Assembly (NCBI RefSeq): GCF_040412425.1
Contig: NC_089781.1
Span: 50,185,227-50,249,226, forward strand
Length of the DNA stretch: 64,000 bases
Direction: 5' to 3'
DNA from: Macrobrachium rosenbergii
Lineage: Eukaryota > Arthropoda > Malacostraca > Decapoda > Palaemonidae
This document shows, in pieces, positions 45,258 through 56,815 of the stretch. The notes below the pieces were generated by a model. That model was not told where the DNA came from and did not search any database. It worked only from the letters and a program-made list of their open reading frames with translations. The first letter of the stretch is position 1. Every line of letters starts with the position of its first letter. The position numbers and the translations under genes were made by a program.

Positions 45258-45449
45258 CAGGCAGTCCCCGGTTATCGGCGGGGGTTCCGTTCCCAACAGC
45301 TTGACGATAACCAGGGATCAGTGCCAATAACTGGAGATCGGCACCAATAACCGAGGTTCAGTGTCAAAAATCCGGTTATCGTTGTCACTAGACAAGTGCC
45401 GTAAACCGATCGCCAATAACCGAGGCCACCGATAACCAGGGACTGCCTG
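45258..45449. mobile_element. CAGGCAGTCCC MITE, copy 2
   Basis: Inverted ends CAGGCAGTCCCCGGTTATCG (left) and CAGGCAGTCCCTGGTTATCG (right, minus strand). About 192 bp. The interior has repeated CCAATAACCGAGG/CGGTTATCG words. Confidence 0.85.
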
Positions 45450-45451
45450 TA

Positions 45452-45746
45452 CAGGCAGTCCCCGGTTAACAGCGGGCTCGGTTAATGGCAATCCGGTTTT
45501 ACGGGGCTTGTCTAGCGACTAAAATCGGCAATTTTCAGTGACAAAAATCTCCGATTTCCGCTTATCAGCGCAGATAATTGGGTAATGGCGCCGATACATA
45601 CCCAACAGAGGTGCCGATAACCAAAAATTGGTGCTCTTCAGCGCCGATAAGCCCGAAAATTGCTGAAAAAGCACCGGTAATCGCCGATTTTCGGTTACCA
45701 TCACACCCCCAGAATGGAACCCCCACCGATAACCAAGGACTGCCTG
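45452..45746. mobile_element. CAGGCAGTCCC MITE, copy 3
   Basis: Starts two bases (TA) after copy 2. Ends are CAGGCAGTCCCCGGTTAACA (left) and CAGGCAGTCCTTGGTTATCG (right, minus). About 295 bp, longer than copy 2 and closer in content to copy 1. The stretch 45747-46990 contains no gene or repeat I can support. Confidence 0.85.
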
Positions 45747-46989
45747 TTTATGGTGTAGATTTGTGTAAAAAATTGATTTTTGAGACTACTAAGCAAGTTT
45801 GAAGTGAATTTCAATGAGTAATATTAATCTGAAATTTTAAAAAGCTTTGTACAAGTTTATTGGCTGGGTGGTATTGACTAAACTTTCTGCAGATGTTTAC
45901 CTAGAAACATATTTGTAGGATAATAAAATAACTTTAATATTACTCTAAAGACAAGAAAATTAGGTTTTATTATTACTGGCTCATAAAGTCCCTTGTAGAT
46001 CTCATGTTCTTCATGGACTTGGCAGGCCAACTGATGAAAATTTTTCAAAAATTCAAGAGCTGTGTTAAACATTTTAAAATTAAGTTAGAAGACTGAATAT
46101 CTGACCACTAGTTTTGCTAAACGAGATGACTATATGTCTAATATCTTAAAAAGATTTGTTAAGTTTTTCTATTATTACTTTTAAGTTTTAAGTTTGAGAA
46201 CTCTGTAACTATTATTACTCATAAATGCCCTTTGAAACAATGGGAAATATATGAATCCAGATGTAGTACATGTGCAGTTAAATACATAAGCTCAAATAAC
46301 ATAGGGACTTCCATTAAATGTTTTAGCTTGACTTTTATTAAGCAAAAACTATAGATCTGGATAATTTAAGTGAAATTCTTGAATGTTATCACTGGTGTTC
46401 CTCATAGCAATGCTTTTGGCCAAGTATTATTTATGCTGCATAAGCAAAATGAGGTTTAGCATTGAAAGCAAGTTTGTTGCTTACACTGACGACGCTACTT
46501 TATCTGTACCAATCCCATCTCCTGAGTGTAGATCTCTTGCTGCTGAATCACATAACACAGTTTTAGCTAAAATTAGTCAAAACTCAAAATATGCTTATTA
46601 TTAGATCTAGACAACTGGGTGTAACCCCCTCCCCATCACATCTTTTTATTAACACTGCTTCTTTTACTAATTGTAACTCATTTAGAATTTGTTTTTCCTT
46701 ACCGAAATTCATTTTTGTGAAAAATATAGCCTCTCATCAATTGCTTAAAAATTTTTTTTTAAAGATACTTGTCTATCCTAGGGAAATGTTTTAATTCTTT
46801 TATTCTTCAATTTTCTGAATATTGCTTCCCTGTTTGCATCATAAGCTGCTGTTTAATTAGCTCATTTTGGATGTTTATAACATGTTTGTTTTCTCTACAA
46901 TTTTCCCAGACTAAACTGTGCACCATTAAGTAGTACAGTAGATATTCAGTTAATTCCAGCAGCCTTGCATTTTCTTCCATAAGATTCAG

Positions 46990-47922
46990 TACCACAGTTG
47001 TCTATAAGTTTTGTTCCAGTTATGACCAAATTATGGCATGGCCCTCCTAATTACATACAGTAGCTGAATCACTGGAACTACAGAATTTCAAACTTTTTGC
47101 AAATGGCTTTTTTGTTGTTGAGGAAGCTTGCATGGGTTTCATTTCATTGTTTATTTGGTTTTTAATATTGGCCTTGCTTTGCTATACTGTATAGTTTACT
47201 CTCATGTATTGTATTCATTACTTCTCATTTTCCTTTATCTGATGGGTTGCTTTCACTGTTAGGGGCTTTGGCTTGTAGTATTTTACCTTTGCAGATTCTA
47301 TAAAAAAAAATACGCAATATAGGCCAATCAGATATAATAGTACAATGCCAGTGCTGCAAGACAACATTTATAAAAATCTGAACATAATTAATTAGGCCTT
47401 TGTGTGAAAATAAGACCTTTTAAATCTTACAGAATAAAGAACAATCTTTTGGAAAATCTTATATTCAAAATCACTACTACAGGAGTCTAATTCAACTGTG
47501 TGTTATCAGATTTATACCTTAAACATTTTTGAAAGGAGCAAAGGTCTTTCAATATTCATGTTAACAATGATAAAGCCTGGTTAATTATAAAGCAGTTTGC
47601 ATCCACTTGCAATCTGATGTGAGGTGCAAACTAACTTGAGTCTTCACAGATTGAAATAGGACTTAGAAAGTGATGTATTACATTCTCCTTGGAGAATTAT
47701 TATCAACCATGTTCAGACTTTTAAGTTGTAAGATTCTGGAGATAAAAACTGCAGCTCGGAAAGGTTGTTACTCAGAATTCTTTAAACATAAGGAGAGACT
47801 ACAGCAACTGAAGTTTAGTGCAAACAAGGCACTACTCAAAGTTCTAACTTAGACTAATATTTTTATTACAGAATTAGTTAGTAGGATTAGCTAATGAATG
47901 CCACGTTAAGTGAATAAACAAA
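46990..47922 (+). repeat. Segmental duplication unit A, left part
   Basis: Aligns by eye with 56816-57675. Shared words include TTCCAGTTATGA, CAGAATTTCAAACT, ATAGGCC, GAAAATCTTATATTCAAAATC, CAGGAGTCTAATTCAACT and TGTTAACAATGATA. The unit continues after the DIRS insertion at 56251. No gene is recognised; it may be intron or intergenic DNA. Confidence 0.75.
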
Positions 47923-48245
47923 TTTCTGAGTCCAGCCCCGTGTCAGCCGGTGAAATCCCATACTAACACGAATTTCTAGGTATAAATTGCTAGATATATC
48001 AGAGAAAAAGAGCTTTCAGGAATGCTGGGGTTACTACCCCAGATCGAGCCGCCTTCCCTAAGGAAGACGTCGGTATAACCAAGGGTGAGTGAAAGGATCA
48101 CAACCACAGAGCTACACTCGATAGATATCCCTATGTCAAAACCCCCGGAAGAGAGCGGTGAGCCGTTACAGCCCCCACACACAGGCGTCCGCCAGACCGG
48201 CGACACCAGCGCCATCTACTTCATTCCATTTTCTAGCACGTGACT
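47923..48245 (+). repeat. DIRS copy 2 left inverted terminal repeat
   Basis: Starts TTTCTGAGTCCAGCCCCGTG. Inverse of 55905-56250: the open frame on one repeat gives the same ~50-residue translation as its inverse on the other. Confidence 0.92.
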
Positions 48246-48302
48246 GTTTCGCACTTAGAATTTTGTGCTTGTGCTTTTTTGGGTGTTTTCCTGCTTTTCG
48301 CC

Positions 48303-48332
48303 ATGTCTTCTAGCAGTTTCACCATCTCTAAG
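48303..48332 (+). CDS. Candidate first coding exon of DIRS gag (copy 2)
   Basis: ATG at 48303 reads MSSSSFTISK, then shares TTAAGTACCATCTT with copy 1. Codon differences from copy 1 are TCG/TCT, AGC/AGT, TTT/TTC, ACT/ACC, ATT/ATC and TCC/TCT, all silent; only Ala2/Ser2 changes the protein. The stretch 48333-50127 otherwise shows no supported gene. Confidence 0.4.
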
Positions 48333-49940
48333 TTAAGTACCATCTTATTGTGGGGTTTTTTCGATAAGTTTGGCTGCATCTGTCCTTATTTCACAATTAT
48401 GAGATTGTTGTTATGACGCCACGGCGTCCCCCAGCCAGCCATGCCGACCGTGAGGCTGCCCCTTCAGTCTTTTCTGTCGGGGTTGTCTCTTTGTCGTTAT
48501 ATTACTTATCTGTTCCCCCGGTTCTCTTCCTGGCGGTGTTTCCTGCGGTGGTTTTATTGGAGTTTTGTTTAAATTTTTATGACCCCCATAACGAGTCCCC
48601 CTATAGGGTTCCCGTCATACCCCGCATAGGTCTCCCCTCCAGGATGAGTTCCTAGTTGGTCTTAGTTATTTACTATTATTATTATATTTTGGCGTTGGTG
48701 CTATATATATTTTGTTACCTCTTCGGGGTAGCGGCAGCTCTAGGTCTAGCCGCTCCTCCGAGGTAGGCTACGCACCTCGCATGAGCACATTATGCTTAGA
48801 AATTATTCTTATGTATATTGTGTTATTGTGATGGTTTTTATATTATTTTGTGTGTGGGTTTTTCTCCCTTGCCTATCATGTTAGGCTTGTATTGCTTCCT
48901 TGTCCTCTCGCCCTCCTCATAGGTTAGGTGTGGAGCGGTTCATCGGGTTGAGGGAGTTTTGTTGCTGTTTCCTCCATGGCCGTTTTTGGGGTGGCAGAGT
49001 GAGCCCCTTTGTTCTCCCCCTTCTTTTCGAAGGAGTAGAGTTCATTGGGTGTGCCTCCTCTAGGCTATTTGCCTTTTTTGCCCCCTCCTTTTCGGTCCTG
49101 GTTGATTCTCGGCACAGAATTTCTCTCCCTGTTGTCCCTTCCTCCAACCCTTCCCTTACTCCTCCATTAGCCTAGGCTAGGCCTAAGCTCGGGTGTTCAT
49201 CTAGGCTTTGCCTAGTCAGGAGTCAGGCGTTGAGTTCTTGGTCGCATCCCTTCCCTCAGGAGTAGGCTTGTCCTGCCAAGCTCATATTATGTTTATTGGC
49301 GTGGCGTGTGCTTGCAGTTGAGCGGGTGAATCATTTTCCCTTGTCTCCTGTTTTCACACTCGTAGCCTACTCCTCTTCCCTACCCCACCACCCTCCTCCC
49401 CCCATCTCAGGCCAGCCTTGCCCTTCTCGTGCGGGTGACGCTAGATGGCGTTTTCTCCGAGTTGGGGACTCCCTCTGGTGGAGAGATTTGCTCCCTCCCA
49501 GAACTAGTCCCCGGCAGCGCTGTGTTTGTTTTGATGTTTCGTTTACCACTCTCCAAGATCGAGCGGGTTTCGAACATTCTTCCTTCATCTTAACCACTCT
49601 CCGTCGGGTTGCTTTGGTTGGGTTGTTGTCGCCTGCTCCGGCTTATATTATATGGCCTTTCATGACGGGCACCTCACCCACCTTTGTTTCCCTGGCGGGG
49701 AGGTCCGAGGAGGGGTGTATGAGAGAGAGGGACCTCCGGTTTCCGGAGTTGATTTTCTCTTTTTTACCATCACTTGTATATATATATATTTATATATTAT
49801 CTGGCGGAGTGAGCTTCTCACTCCGCCACTATACTTATTTTATGTATTTATTGAGTCCGGTGCTCCACCCTGGGGTTCCGCCGTCTTTTTTGCTGGCAGC
49901 CCTTGTGGTGGGTCCCTGTTGTCTCGAACTTTCCGTTCCG

Positions 49941-50050
49941 CCGGAGTATTCCGGTGACCGGGAGTATCTTGCCTTCCACTCTGTTTAAGTTATGGCTTGG
50001 TGGTCTCGTCCCTGACGAGGGGTTTTTCTCTCCACCGGAGCATTCCGGTA
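49941..50050. promoter_or_regulatory. Paired CCGG dyad motifs in DIRS leader (copy 2)
   Basis: CCGGAGTATTCCGG at 49941-49954 and ACCGGAGCATTCCGGTA at 50034-50050, spaced as in copy 1 and also ending shortly before the Cys-rich exon. Unknown role. Confidence 0.5.
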
Positions 50051-50127
50051 GTAAGCGGAAATACCCTGGCCTTCCAGCTTTAGGTTGCTTAGAGTGGTAG
50101 GTTCATGTACTTTTTTTACACTTACAG

Positions 50128-50298
50128 ACTGTTCGTTGTGAGGAGCCGGGGTGCACCGCTTCTCTCCAGCAACCATATGGACACGTGGTGTGCCGGACCC
50201 ACGCTGGCTGTGCGGTCCGGTTGGATGATCTAACTGTTTGGCACCCCGACGGCTGTGAGGTTTGCTTCGCTCTGTGCGCTGGCATCCAGGACGAGTCG
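50128..50298 (+). CDS. Spliced Cys/His-rich exon of DIRS gag (copy 2)
   Basis: A 171 bp exon between acceptor TTTTTTACACTTACAG and donor GTAAGA. It encodes CEEPGCTASL, GHVVCRTHAGC and WHPDGCEVCFALC: a regular Cys/His pattern (C-x4-C ... H-x3-C-x2-H-x2-C ... H-x3-C-x2-C-x3-C) suited to zinc. It joins in frame through a 104 bp intron to the gag exon at 50403 (QDES|ADESSKK). No match to a named domain is claimed. Confidence 0.7.
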
Positions 50299-50402
50299 GT
50301 AAGATATAGCGTCTCATTTATTACGTTCCTCATATCTGTGTAGTGCTTATATGGTTTTCGGACTTACTTTCCGTTCAACCCTAATTGTCCGTTCTCTTAC
50401 AG

Positions 50403-52441
50403 GCGGACGAGTCCTCCAAGAAGACTTCTCTTGAGTCTCTCCGCGCCTGGGTGGCTGGGTTCGGAAGAAACGTTCCGTCGGGGAAGCCTTATGTCCTCGA
50501 CGCGAAGTTGCGGGACCTGCTTTACCCCAGCGCCCGGGTGGCTGCTGCGGTTCCAGAAGAATTGGCTAACCCTATTATACAGCAGATCCGGGATGCGACC
50601 CAGCAACCCCAAGAGGACATCCTGTACGCGGAGGTGTCGCAGGATGTTGCTGCGTTAGACTTGGACCTGGAACCAATGAACACGGAGCCGGACCAAGTGG
50701 TAGGTAGCGAGGTAAGTGAGGTTGCGGGGGCAGGCCCCCTTTTTGACTCCCCATCTTCCTCTGTGTCTTCCTTTGCAGGTTTTGCCAAGTCTTCCATCTT
50801 GGGTGACAGGGCTCCATCAGCTGTCCCCAAGTTGAAGCTGAAGACTTCATGGAAGGCGAAGGGCTTTAAGTCCTCGTCTTCCAGGAAAGCATCGCTTTCC
50901 CCGTCGAAGGCTAAGGTCTCCGAGACCTGTAGCCTCCAGGAGCAAACCTGAACCTCCGGCAAAGGCGCGAGTAAGAGGGCATCAAAACCAAGCCCTCCTC
51001 GCCAGCCTGCCTTTGATCCCGGAGGCGTTTGCAAACTCGTTGTTCGAGAGGTTCTCGGCGGAGGTCGAGTCTAAGTTCACGAAAAATCTCCGAGAAACTT
51101 ACCAGCCATGATAACATACTGGCGGAATGGCTCGCCTGGCGGAGTCGAACCGCAGTATGCTATTCCTGACACGGCTGATCTCCCTCCTTTGACGCCGGGA
51201 ACCCTTTGGCGTTTTGCCCTCCGTGCTATTCAGCACGAGGGTACTCTGACTGTTGAAGGTCTTGGCACGAGACGGTTAGAGGAACTTGAGTTCTTTCCTC
51301 CCGATCTCCTGCCCCCTTACCCAGGCTTCGTTAGGCTGACGGAAGAAGCCTGGGCACGCCAGACAAGGTCCCTAGAGAGACAGTGATCTTCCCTAGGGAC
51401 CAAGCTCAGTCGGCTCTCCTGTGCACTCTGACGGAGTGGCAGGCAGATAACACAAAACTTACACCTTTTAAGGGCAACTATACCATGTTCGCCCTGGGTG
51501 ATAAGTTGCCGACTCCTTGCCTAAACAAAGTGGCTCTGGCTACGGCTCAAGCATGCTTTGACGGCAACCCCTTGCCTCAACTAAGGGAGACAGACTCCAC
51601 ATCCCTGGTATTCCCAGGGGGTGAGGAGTTCTGGATTGACGCCCCGTCCACTTTTACTGTGGGAAAACTGGACGCTTACTGTGCATCAACCCAATTCAGC
51701 GAGCAGCTTCCTAAGCTCCCGGAAGCCCTTCTGAAGTCTGAATTTGAGGCCCGGACTAGGCTAGCCCGGTCCTTGAACTCCGTCTGCCTCACAGAAGCAA
51801 CTGCCGTCTCCTGTGCAGACGAGCCCTTCTTTCAGGTTCTGGCTAAATCCCTGTTAGCAGGGTTTCAGACAGACCTCTTTGATTTCATGATGGCTAAGCT
51901 TGAGTGCAGGAAGTTCATCTTTGCCGAAGCCACCATACGTCATGAGCCTAACAAGCTCATGAAGAGCTCTATCTGGGGCCCTAACCTCTTCCCAGAAGAA
52001 GAGGTAGCCAGTGTGCTCAGGGAGGCTACTAGAGCTAACCAGAGTCTTCGCTCTCGCTGGGGTATCTCAGCTTATAAGCGTAAGACCCCAGAATCTGGCG
52101 GCCCCCAGACTAAAGGTGGTAAGAGGTTCAGGAGACACAAGAGGCCTCATCATCAGACGGTAGTTCAAGCCGTCCCGGTCTCAGCAGTTGCACAGCCCTC
52201 CACCTCGAAAGCTCATCCCCAACAATACGTGCTGGTCCAACCAGCCCATTCCCTTGCTGCACCCTCGTACGTTGCCTCACCAGCGTACAGTCCTACCTAT
52301 GAAGGCCGTGGGTTCTTTCACGGCCTTAATAGGAGTGCAAGGGGGGGAAGAGGTCGGGCCCCTTACAGAGGCAAGCCCAACACCGCCCCAAGAGGTAAAC
52401 CTGGACGTGGTAGAGGAAACAAACCTGCTTCCTCCCACTGA
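50403..52441 (+). pseudogene. DIRS copy 2 gag
   Basis: From the acceptor at 50402 it is open to 50951 (AWVAGFGRN, RDLLYPSARVAAAVPEEL, KLKTSWKAKGFKSSSS). A shift near 50920-51100 follows, then LGTRRLEELEFFPPDLLPPY at 51258-51320. A small overlap shift at 51386 leads into a 352-codon frame ending at 52441 with CLTEATAVSCADEPFFQVL, ATIRHEPNKLMKSSIWGPN and a C-terminal Gly/Arg tail (ARGGRGRAPY, GKPGRGRG). The basic tail probably binds nucleic acid in place of CCHC knuckles (inference). Gag and pol overlap in different frames near 52190-52441. Confidence 0.78.
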
Positions 52442-53400
52442 GAACAGTCAGGTAGGTGGTCGCCTTTACTGGTTCAGAGACCAGTGGTCCTTCAGCCCTT
52501 GGGCACACAGCATTGTGTCCAAAGGTCTAGGATGGAGCTGGACCAAAGACCCCCCTCCTCTGATCAGGTTTTACCAGCCACCCTCAAGAGTCCTACAGGA
52601 CTACGTGGCGGAATTGCTCAACAAGCGAGCAATAAAGAAAGTAAGGCACCTCAAGTTTCAAGGCAGGTTGTTCACTGTTCCCAAGAAAGACTCCGATCAG
52701 CAAAGAGTGATTCTGGATCTGTCGCGTCTAAATCATTACATAAAATGCGACAAATTTCGTGATGCTTACGGTAGCACAGGTACGGACTCTACTTCGCGTG
52801 GAGCCGTCACCACCTCTATCGATCTTTCAGACGCTTTACTATCACGCCCCGGTTGCGCGGAGCTTCTCTCCGTTCCTGGGTTTCAGACTCGGGAATTAAG
52901 CCTACTCCTTCAGGGTCATGCCTTTCGGTCTAAATATTGCACCCAGGATATTTACAAAACTGGCGGACACGGTAGTTCAGCAACTCCGGTCCCGAGGGAT
53001 ATCACTAGCAGCGCACCTAGACGATTGGATAATTTGGGCACCAACAGTTCTAGAATGCCGGAAGGCCACAGCCACGGTCATCAACTTCCTGGAGTCGTTA
53101 GGGTTTTCAACTGAACAGAGAAGTCCGCCTGACTCTGGAGTCCCGGTTTCAGTGGCTGGGTCTCCAGTGGGATCTGTCCTCGTACACGTTATCCCTCCCG
53201 CCTCCCAAGCGGAAGGAGATAGCCTCCCTTACCAGGAAATTCCTGAAAGACAAAGCAGCATCCCGCCGGGCCCAAGAAAGAATCCTCGGTTCCCTTCAAT
53301 TTGCCTCAGTGACGGACCTGCTCTTAAAAGCAAAATTAAAAGACATAAACAGAGTGTGGCGGAGTCGAGCCAATGTCAAGCTCAGAGACAAGGTCTCCTC
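52441..53400 (+). pseudogene. DIRS copy 2 reverse transcriptase
   Basis: GGRLYWFRDQWSFSPWAHS near 52459 precedes FTVPKKDSDQQRVILDLSRL near 52671. The frame shifts around 52760-52850 in the first catalytic block (TTSIDLSDA) and resumes as MPFGLNIAPRIFTKLADT at 52918. The catalytic pair is in AHLDDWIIWAP near 53010, where copy 1 has AYLDD. Thumb region FLESLGF near 53086 is followed by another shift. Defective as written. Confidence 0.88.
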
Positions 53401-54052
53401 CATTCCCCGGATTTTAAAGGCGAGACTACGGCCTTGGTCCACAGTCAGCGGCCTGTCCACAACAGTTCCGCTTCAGTTTCCTCCTCCGGCGCTGGTAGTT
53501 CACACGGACGCCTCATTAAGCGGCTGGGGAGGGTATTCGCCAAAACAAAAAGTACAAGGAACGTGGTCTACAATGTTTCAACGGTTCCATATAAACACCT
53601 TGGAAGCTATGGCGGTATTTATAACCTTAAAGAAAATCCACCCCCCCAAGCCGGATTCATATCAGGCTGGTGTTGGACAGCGCCGTGGTAGTTCATTGCA
53701 TCAACGGGGCGGCTCCAAATCAGGTCGAGTAAACCAGGTTATGGTAGCTATTTTCTCCCTGGCGAACAAGCACAGCTGGCATCTGTCAGCCACCCACCTA
53801 GCGGGGGTGCGGAACGTGGTGGCGGATTCCCTGTCCAGGACCACTCCGTTGGAGACGGAGTGGTCTCTGGACGGAGAGTCATTCAATTGGATTTGCCGGG
53901 TTCCGGGTCTCCAAGTGGATCTGTTCGCGACGGAGAGCAACTTCAAGCTTTCCTGTTATGTGGCTCTGAACCTGGATCCTCAGGCGCACGCCACGGACGC
54001 AATGACCATAGACTGGAAAAATTGGGAGAAGATTTATCTATTTCCCCAATAA
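53309..54052 (+). pseudogene. DIRS copy 2 RNase H and adjoining domain
   Basis: A 247-codon open frame includes LVVHTDASLSGWGGYSP (Asp), INTLEAMAVFITLKK (Glu), VRNVVADSLSR (last Asp) and VDLFATESNFKLSCYVALNL. Relative to copy 1 the IDSAVVVHCIN block is out of frame (about 53670-53700). The frame ends where the recombinase frame begins. Confidence 0.85.
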
Positions 54053-54163
54053 ATTTGCTGTTGAAAGTACTGCACAAACTCAGGTCATTCAAAGGTCAAC
54101 CAGCCCTGGTAGCCCATTACTGGCCGAAGAGCAATTGGTTCCTCTTCTTCAGGAACTTGGGTT

Positions 54164-55232
54164 ATGGAGTCTTCGGATTCCCAATCCCAAACTGACCCAA
54201 ACAGTACAAACCAAGACTGTGTCAGCTTCCTCAAGAATTCAGAATGCCCTAGTTTTATGGACTTTATAAAGTTCGCAGCTCAAAAGGGAACAAACATTGA
54301 CCCCGTTAACACACTGTTTTTAGAATCAGACAAGAGAGATTCTACTCTCAGACAATATGACTCAGCAGCCAAGAAATTGGCCTCCTTTTTGAAGACATCT
54401 GAAGCCCAAACCATGACTACTAACCTAGCAGTTACCTTCTTTAGATCATTGTTTGAAAAAGGCCTTGCCCCGGCCACTATTACCACAGCTAAGTCAGCCC
54501 TGAAGAAGGTATTCTTATATGGTTTTAAAATTGACCTTACAGATTCTTACTTTTCATCTATTCCTAGAGCATGCGCTCGTCTGAGACCCGTATCACGCCC
54601 ACATTCTGTTACATGGTTCCTCAATGATGTGCTTAAGTTAGCATCCGAGATTGACAACTCTCAATGCACTTATTTGGATCTGTTAAGGAAAACTTTATTT
54701 CTGATTAGCTTGGCTTCAGGTGCCAGAATTTCAAGAGCTGTTGGCTCTCTCTAGAGGTGATGATTTTGTTAGTTTCCTCCCGTCCGGAGAAGCCCTCCTT
54801 TCTCCTGATCATAGATTTTTAGCTAAAAATGAGGACCCTCAAGACAGGTGGTCTCCTTGGAAGGTGGTGCCCCTTCCACAGGACCAGTCCTTATGCCCAG
54901 TCTATACCTTAAAGTCTTACCTTTTAAGAACTCCAGTGTGTAAGTCGGGTCCTCTTTTTATCAGGGAGAAAGGTGGAACTCCGTCGTTAAATGCAATAAG
55001 GCAACAAATTCTGTATTTCATTAAACAAGCTAACCCGGATTCAGTTCCTAAGGTTCATGATATTCGCGCAGTAGCTACTTCCACTAATTACTTTCATAAT
55101 ATGGATTTTTCAGAACTTACCAAATATACGGGTTGGAAATCACCTCTAGTGTTTAAACGCCATTATTTAAAATCACTCGAAGCCCTGAAATTTTCTACAG
55201 TGGCTGTGGGGAGTGTCATTTCCCCACCTTAA
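54164..55232 (+). pseudogene. DIRS copy 2 tyrosine recombinase, one frameshift
   Basis: Frame 54164-54754 holds the core-binding domain (FLESDKRDSTLRQYDSAAKK, FFRSLFEKGLAPATITTAKS) and Arg of LASGARIS. One extra base near 54730 (CAAGAGCTG versus CAGAGCTG in copy 1) moves the rest to frame 54720-55232, with VHDIRAVA near 55051, TGWKSPLVF and KRHYLK near 55155. Only this single indel separates it from a full-length enzyme. Confidence 0.9.
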
Positions 55233-55760
55233 TTAACCATTACCCTTTATCCTTCTCCCCCCCCCCGCCCGCCTGCCTCATTTACTTCTCTGCCTGCCCT
55301 TCTGGATGATCATGCCTCACTGCCTTGCTCCTCATATTGATATTATTATTGTCTTTTTATCATATTTTGGGAACTGTATTTTGACATGCTGTGATTTTGG
55401 ATTGTCTTAGGGGTACTGGGCTGTTTTTATTTTGCTCCATGTACCCCATATATATAATTTCTCATGTTGTAGATGTCTCTCTTATGTTTAGTTATAAGTT
55501 CATATTTACTCCTTAATCTTAAGTATTTTTGAATGTATTTTGCCTTATAGTCTTAAGTATTTTTGATGTGTTTTACCTGCCATGTTGTTTGGTGTATTGA
55601 CTTTCTACTCTATTTTTAAGGTCGTATTACTGTATTTTCGTATTAATATTCATTTTCATGTGAGAGATATCCTCATTAAATCCATTTCCATAGCTTGTGT
55701 TTTTCTTAAGATTACCTTGTTTCCTTGTAGTTTGCAGTCTTGGCATGATTCTCTATCACT

Positions 55761-55852
55761 ATTTCACCGGCTGACACGGGGCTGGACTCAGAAAAGGGAT
55801 TTTGACAAAGGAAAAATCTATTTCTGAGGAAGGCCCCGTGTCACCCGGTGAC
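55761..55852 (+). repeat. DIRS copy 2 internal complementary region
   Basis: ATTTCACCGGCTGACACGGG opens the inverse of the left terminus, fused at AGAAAAGGGATTTTG to the inverse of the right terminus. Same architecture as copy 1. Confidence 0.9.
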
Positions 55853-55904
55853 CCTCCCAGAAGTGGCTTCCGCTCCCCCCCTACTTGCACATGCCAAGCC
55901 TGGG

Positions 55905-56250
55905 GGTGGTGCTAGCCTGGAATGAAGTAGATGGCGCTGGTGTCGCCGGTCTGGCGGACGCCTGTGTGTGGGGGCTGTAACGGCTCACCGCTCTCTTCCG
56001 GGGGTTTTGACATAGGGATATCTATCGAGTGTAGCTCTGTGGTTGTGATCCTTTCACTCACCCTTGGTTATACCGACGTCTTCCTTAGGGAAGACGCTCG
56101 ATCTGGGGGTAGTAACCCCAGCATTCCTGAAAGCTCTTTTTCTCTGGTATATCTAGCAATTTATACCTAGAAATTCGTGTTAGTATGGAATTTCACCAGG
56201 TGACAAAGGGCCTTCCTCAGAAATAGATTTTTCCTTTGTCAAAATCTCTT
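55905..56250 (-). repeat. DIRS copy 2 right inverted terminal repeat
   Basis: Inverse of 47923-48245, ending CCTTTGTCAAAATCTCTT at 56250. Confidence 0.92.
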
Positions 56251-56815
56251 TATTCATAATTACTTAAGGTTAAAATAGTCCTAACCTTCAAGAATTAACA
56301 GATGACAAAAGAGAAGCTAGGCCTAACTTTGATATATGTCTTCCTAATTTTAAAAATATATTTTGTGCACTGCTCTTTTAATATCTATATTTTACTGTTA
56401 AAATGCATTATTCTAAATTACAGGTTATAAAAAAAACAGCATAATGGGTTTCTGGAGTTCTATAATCGAAAACATTTTAATATGTTTACTGGGTCTCGGG
56501 TTTCAATGGCATTTGCCATATACAGATAAAGACTTAATTAAAGGGATCGAGTTCTGACAAAATGCTAATTGGGTTGCTGGAGTTAGTGTTAAGAAGATTA
56601 AAGCTTTGAATTTCAAATTGCATGGATATGTACAGTTTACACTTAGAAATACTGTACGTACATACATATACTTGCTTATTGAGAAATATATCAGTTTCAA
56701 GTCACATGCTGCAACTTGGGAATGACTGCAAGTTGTGGGAGTATAAGTATGTACTAGAATAAAAATTGCTAAAAACACTAACATATCCTATCCTCACCTT
56801 CCCTCAACCTAACCT
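56251..56815 (+). repeat. Segmental duplication unit A, right part
   Basis: Continues unit A after the DIRS. Aligns with 57675-58095 (AAGAATTAACA-ATGACAA, AGAAGCTAGGCCTAACTT-like, CATATACAGA-A-AGA-TTAATTAAA, GAATTTCA-A-TGCAT). No gene recognised. Confidence 0.75.

Larger units (their letters stand above)
47923..56250 (+). mobile_element. DIRS-type retrotransposon, copy 2
   Basis: About 8.33 kb, same family and orientation as copy 1, with inverted terminal repeats 47923-48245 and 55905-56250, an internal complementary region at 55761-55852, an intron-containing gag, RT, RNase H and a tyrosine recombinase. Inserted between the two halves of segmental-duplication unit A. Terminal repeats are nearly identical, suggesting a young insertion. 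ORFs are longer than in copy 1 but still shifted in places. Confidence 0.94.

Noticed and set aside
45519..45802. Short ORFs over 45519-45802 on both strands
   Set aside because: They lie within the CAGGCAGTCCC MITE and follow its palindromic content.
46383..46995. ORFs of 62-73 codons around 46.4-47.0 kb as possible host exons
   Set aside because: No recognisable domain, no matching splice sites in register, and AT-rich composition gives such frames by chance.
47976..48215. Pair of near-identical 79-codon ORFs at 47976-48215 (minus) and 55931-56170 (plus)
   Set aside because: They are the two DIRS inverted terminal repeats read in opposite directions, not a duplicated gene.
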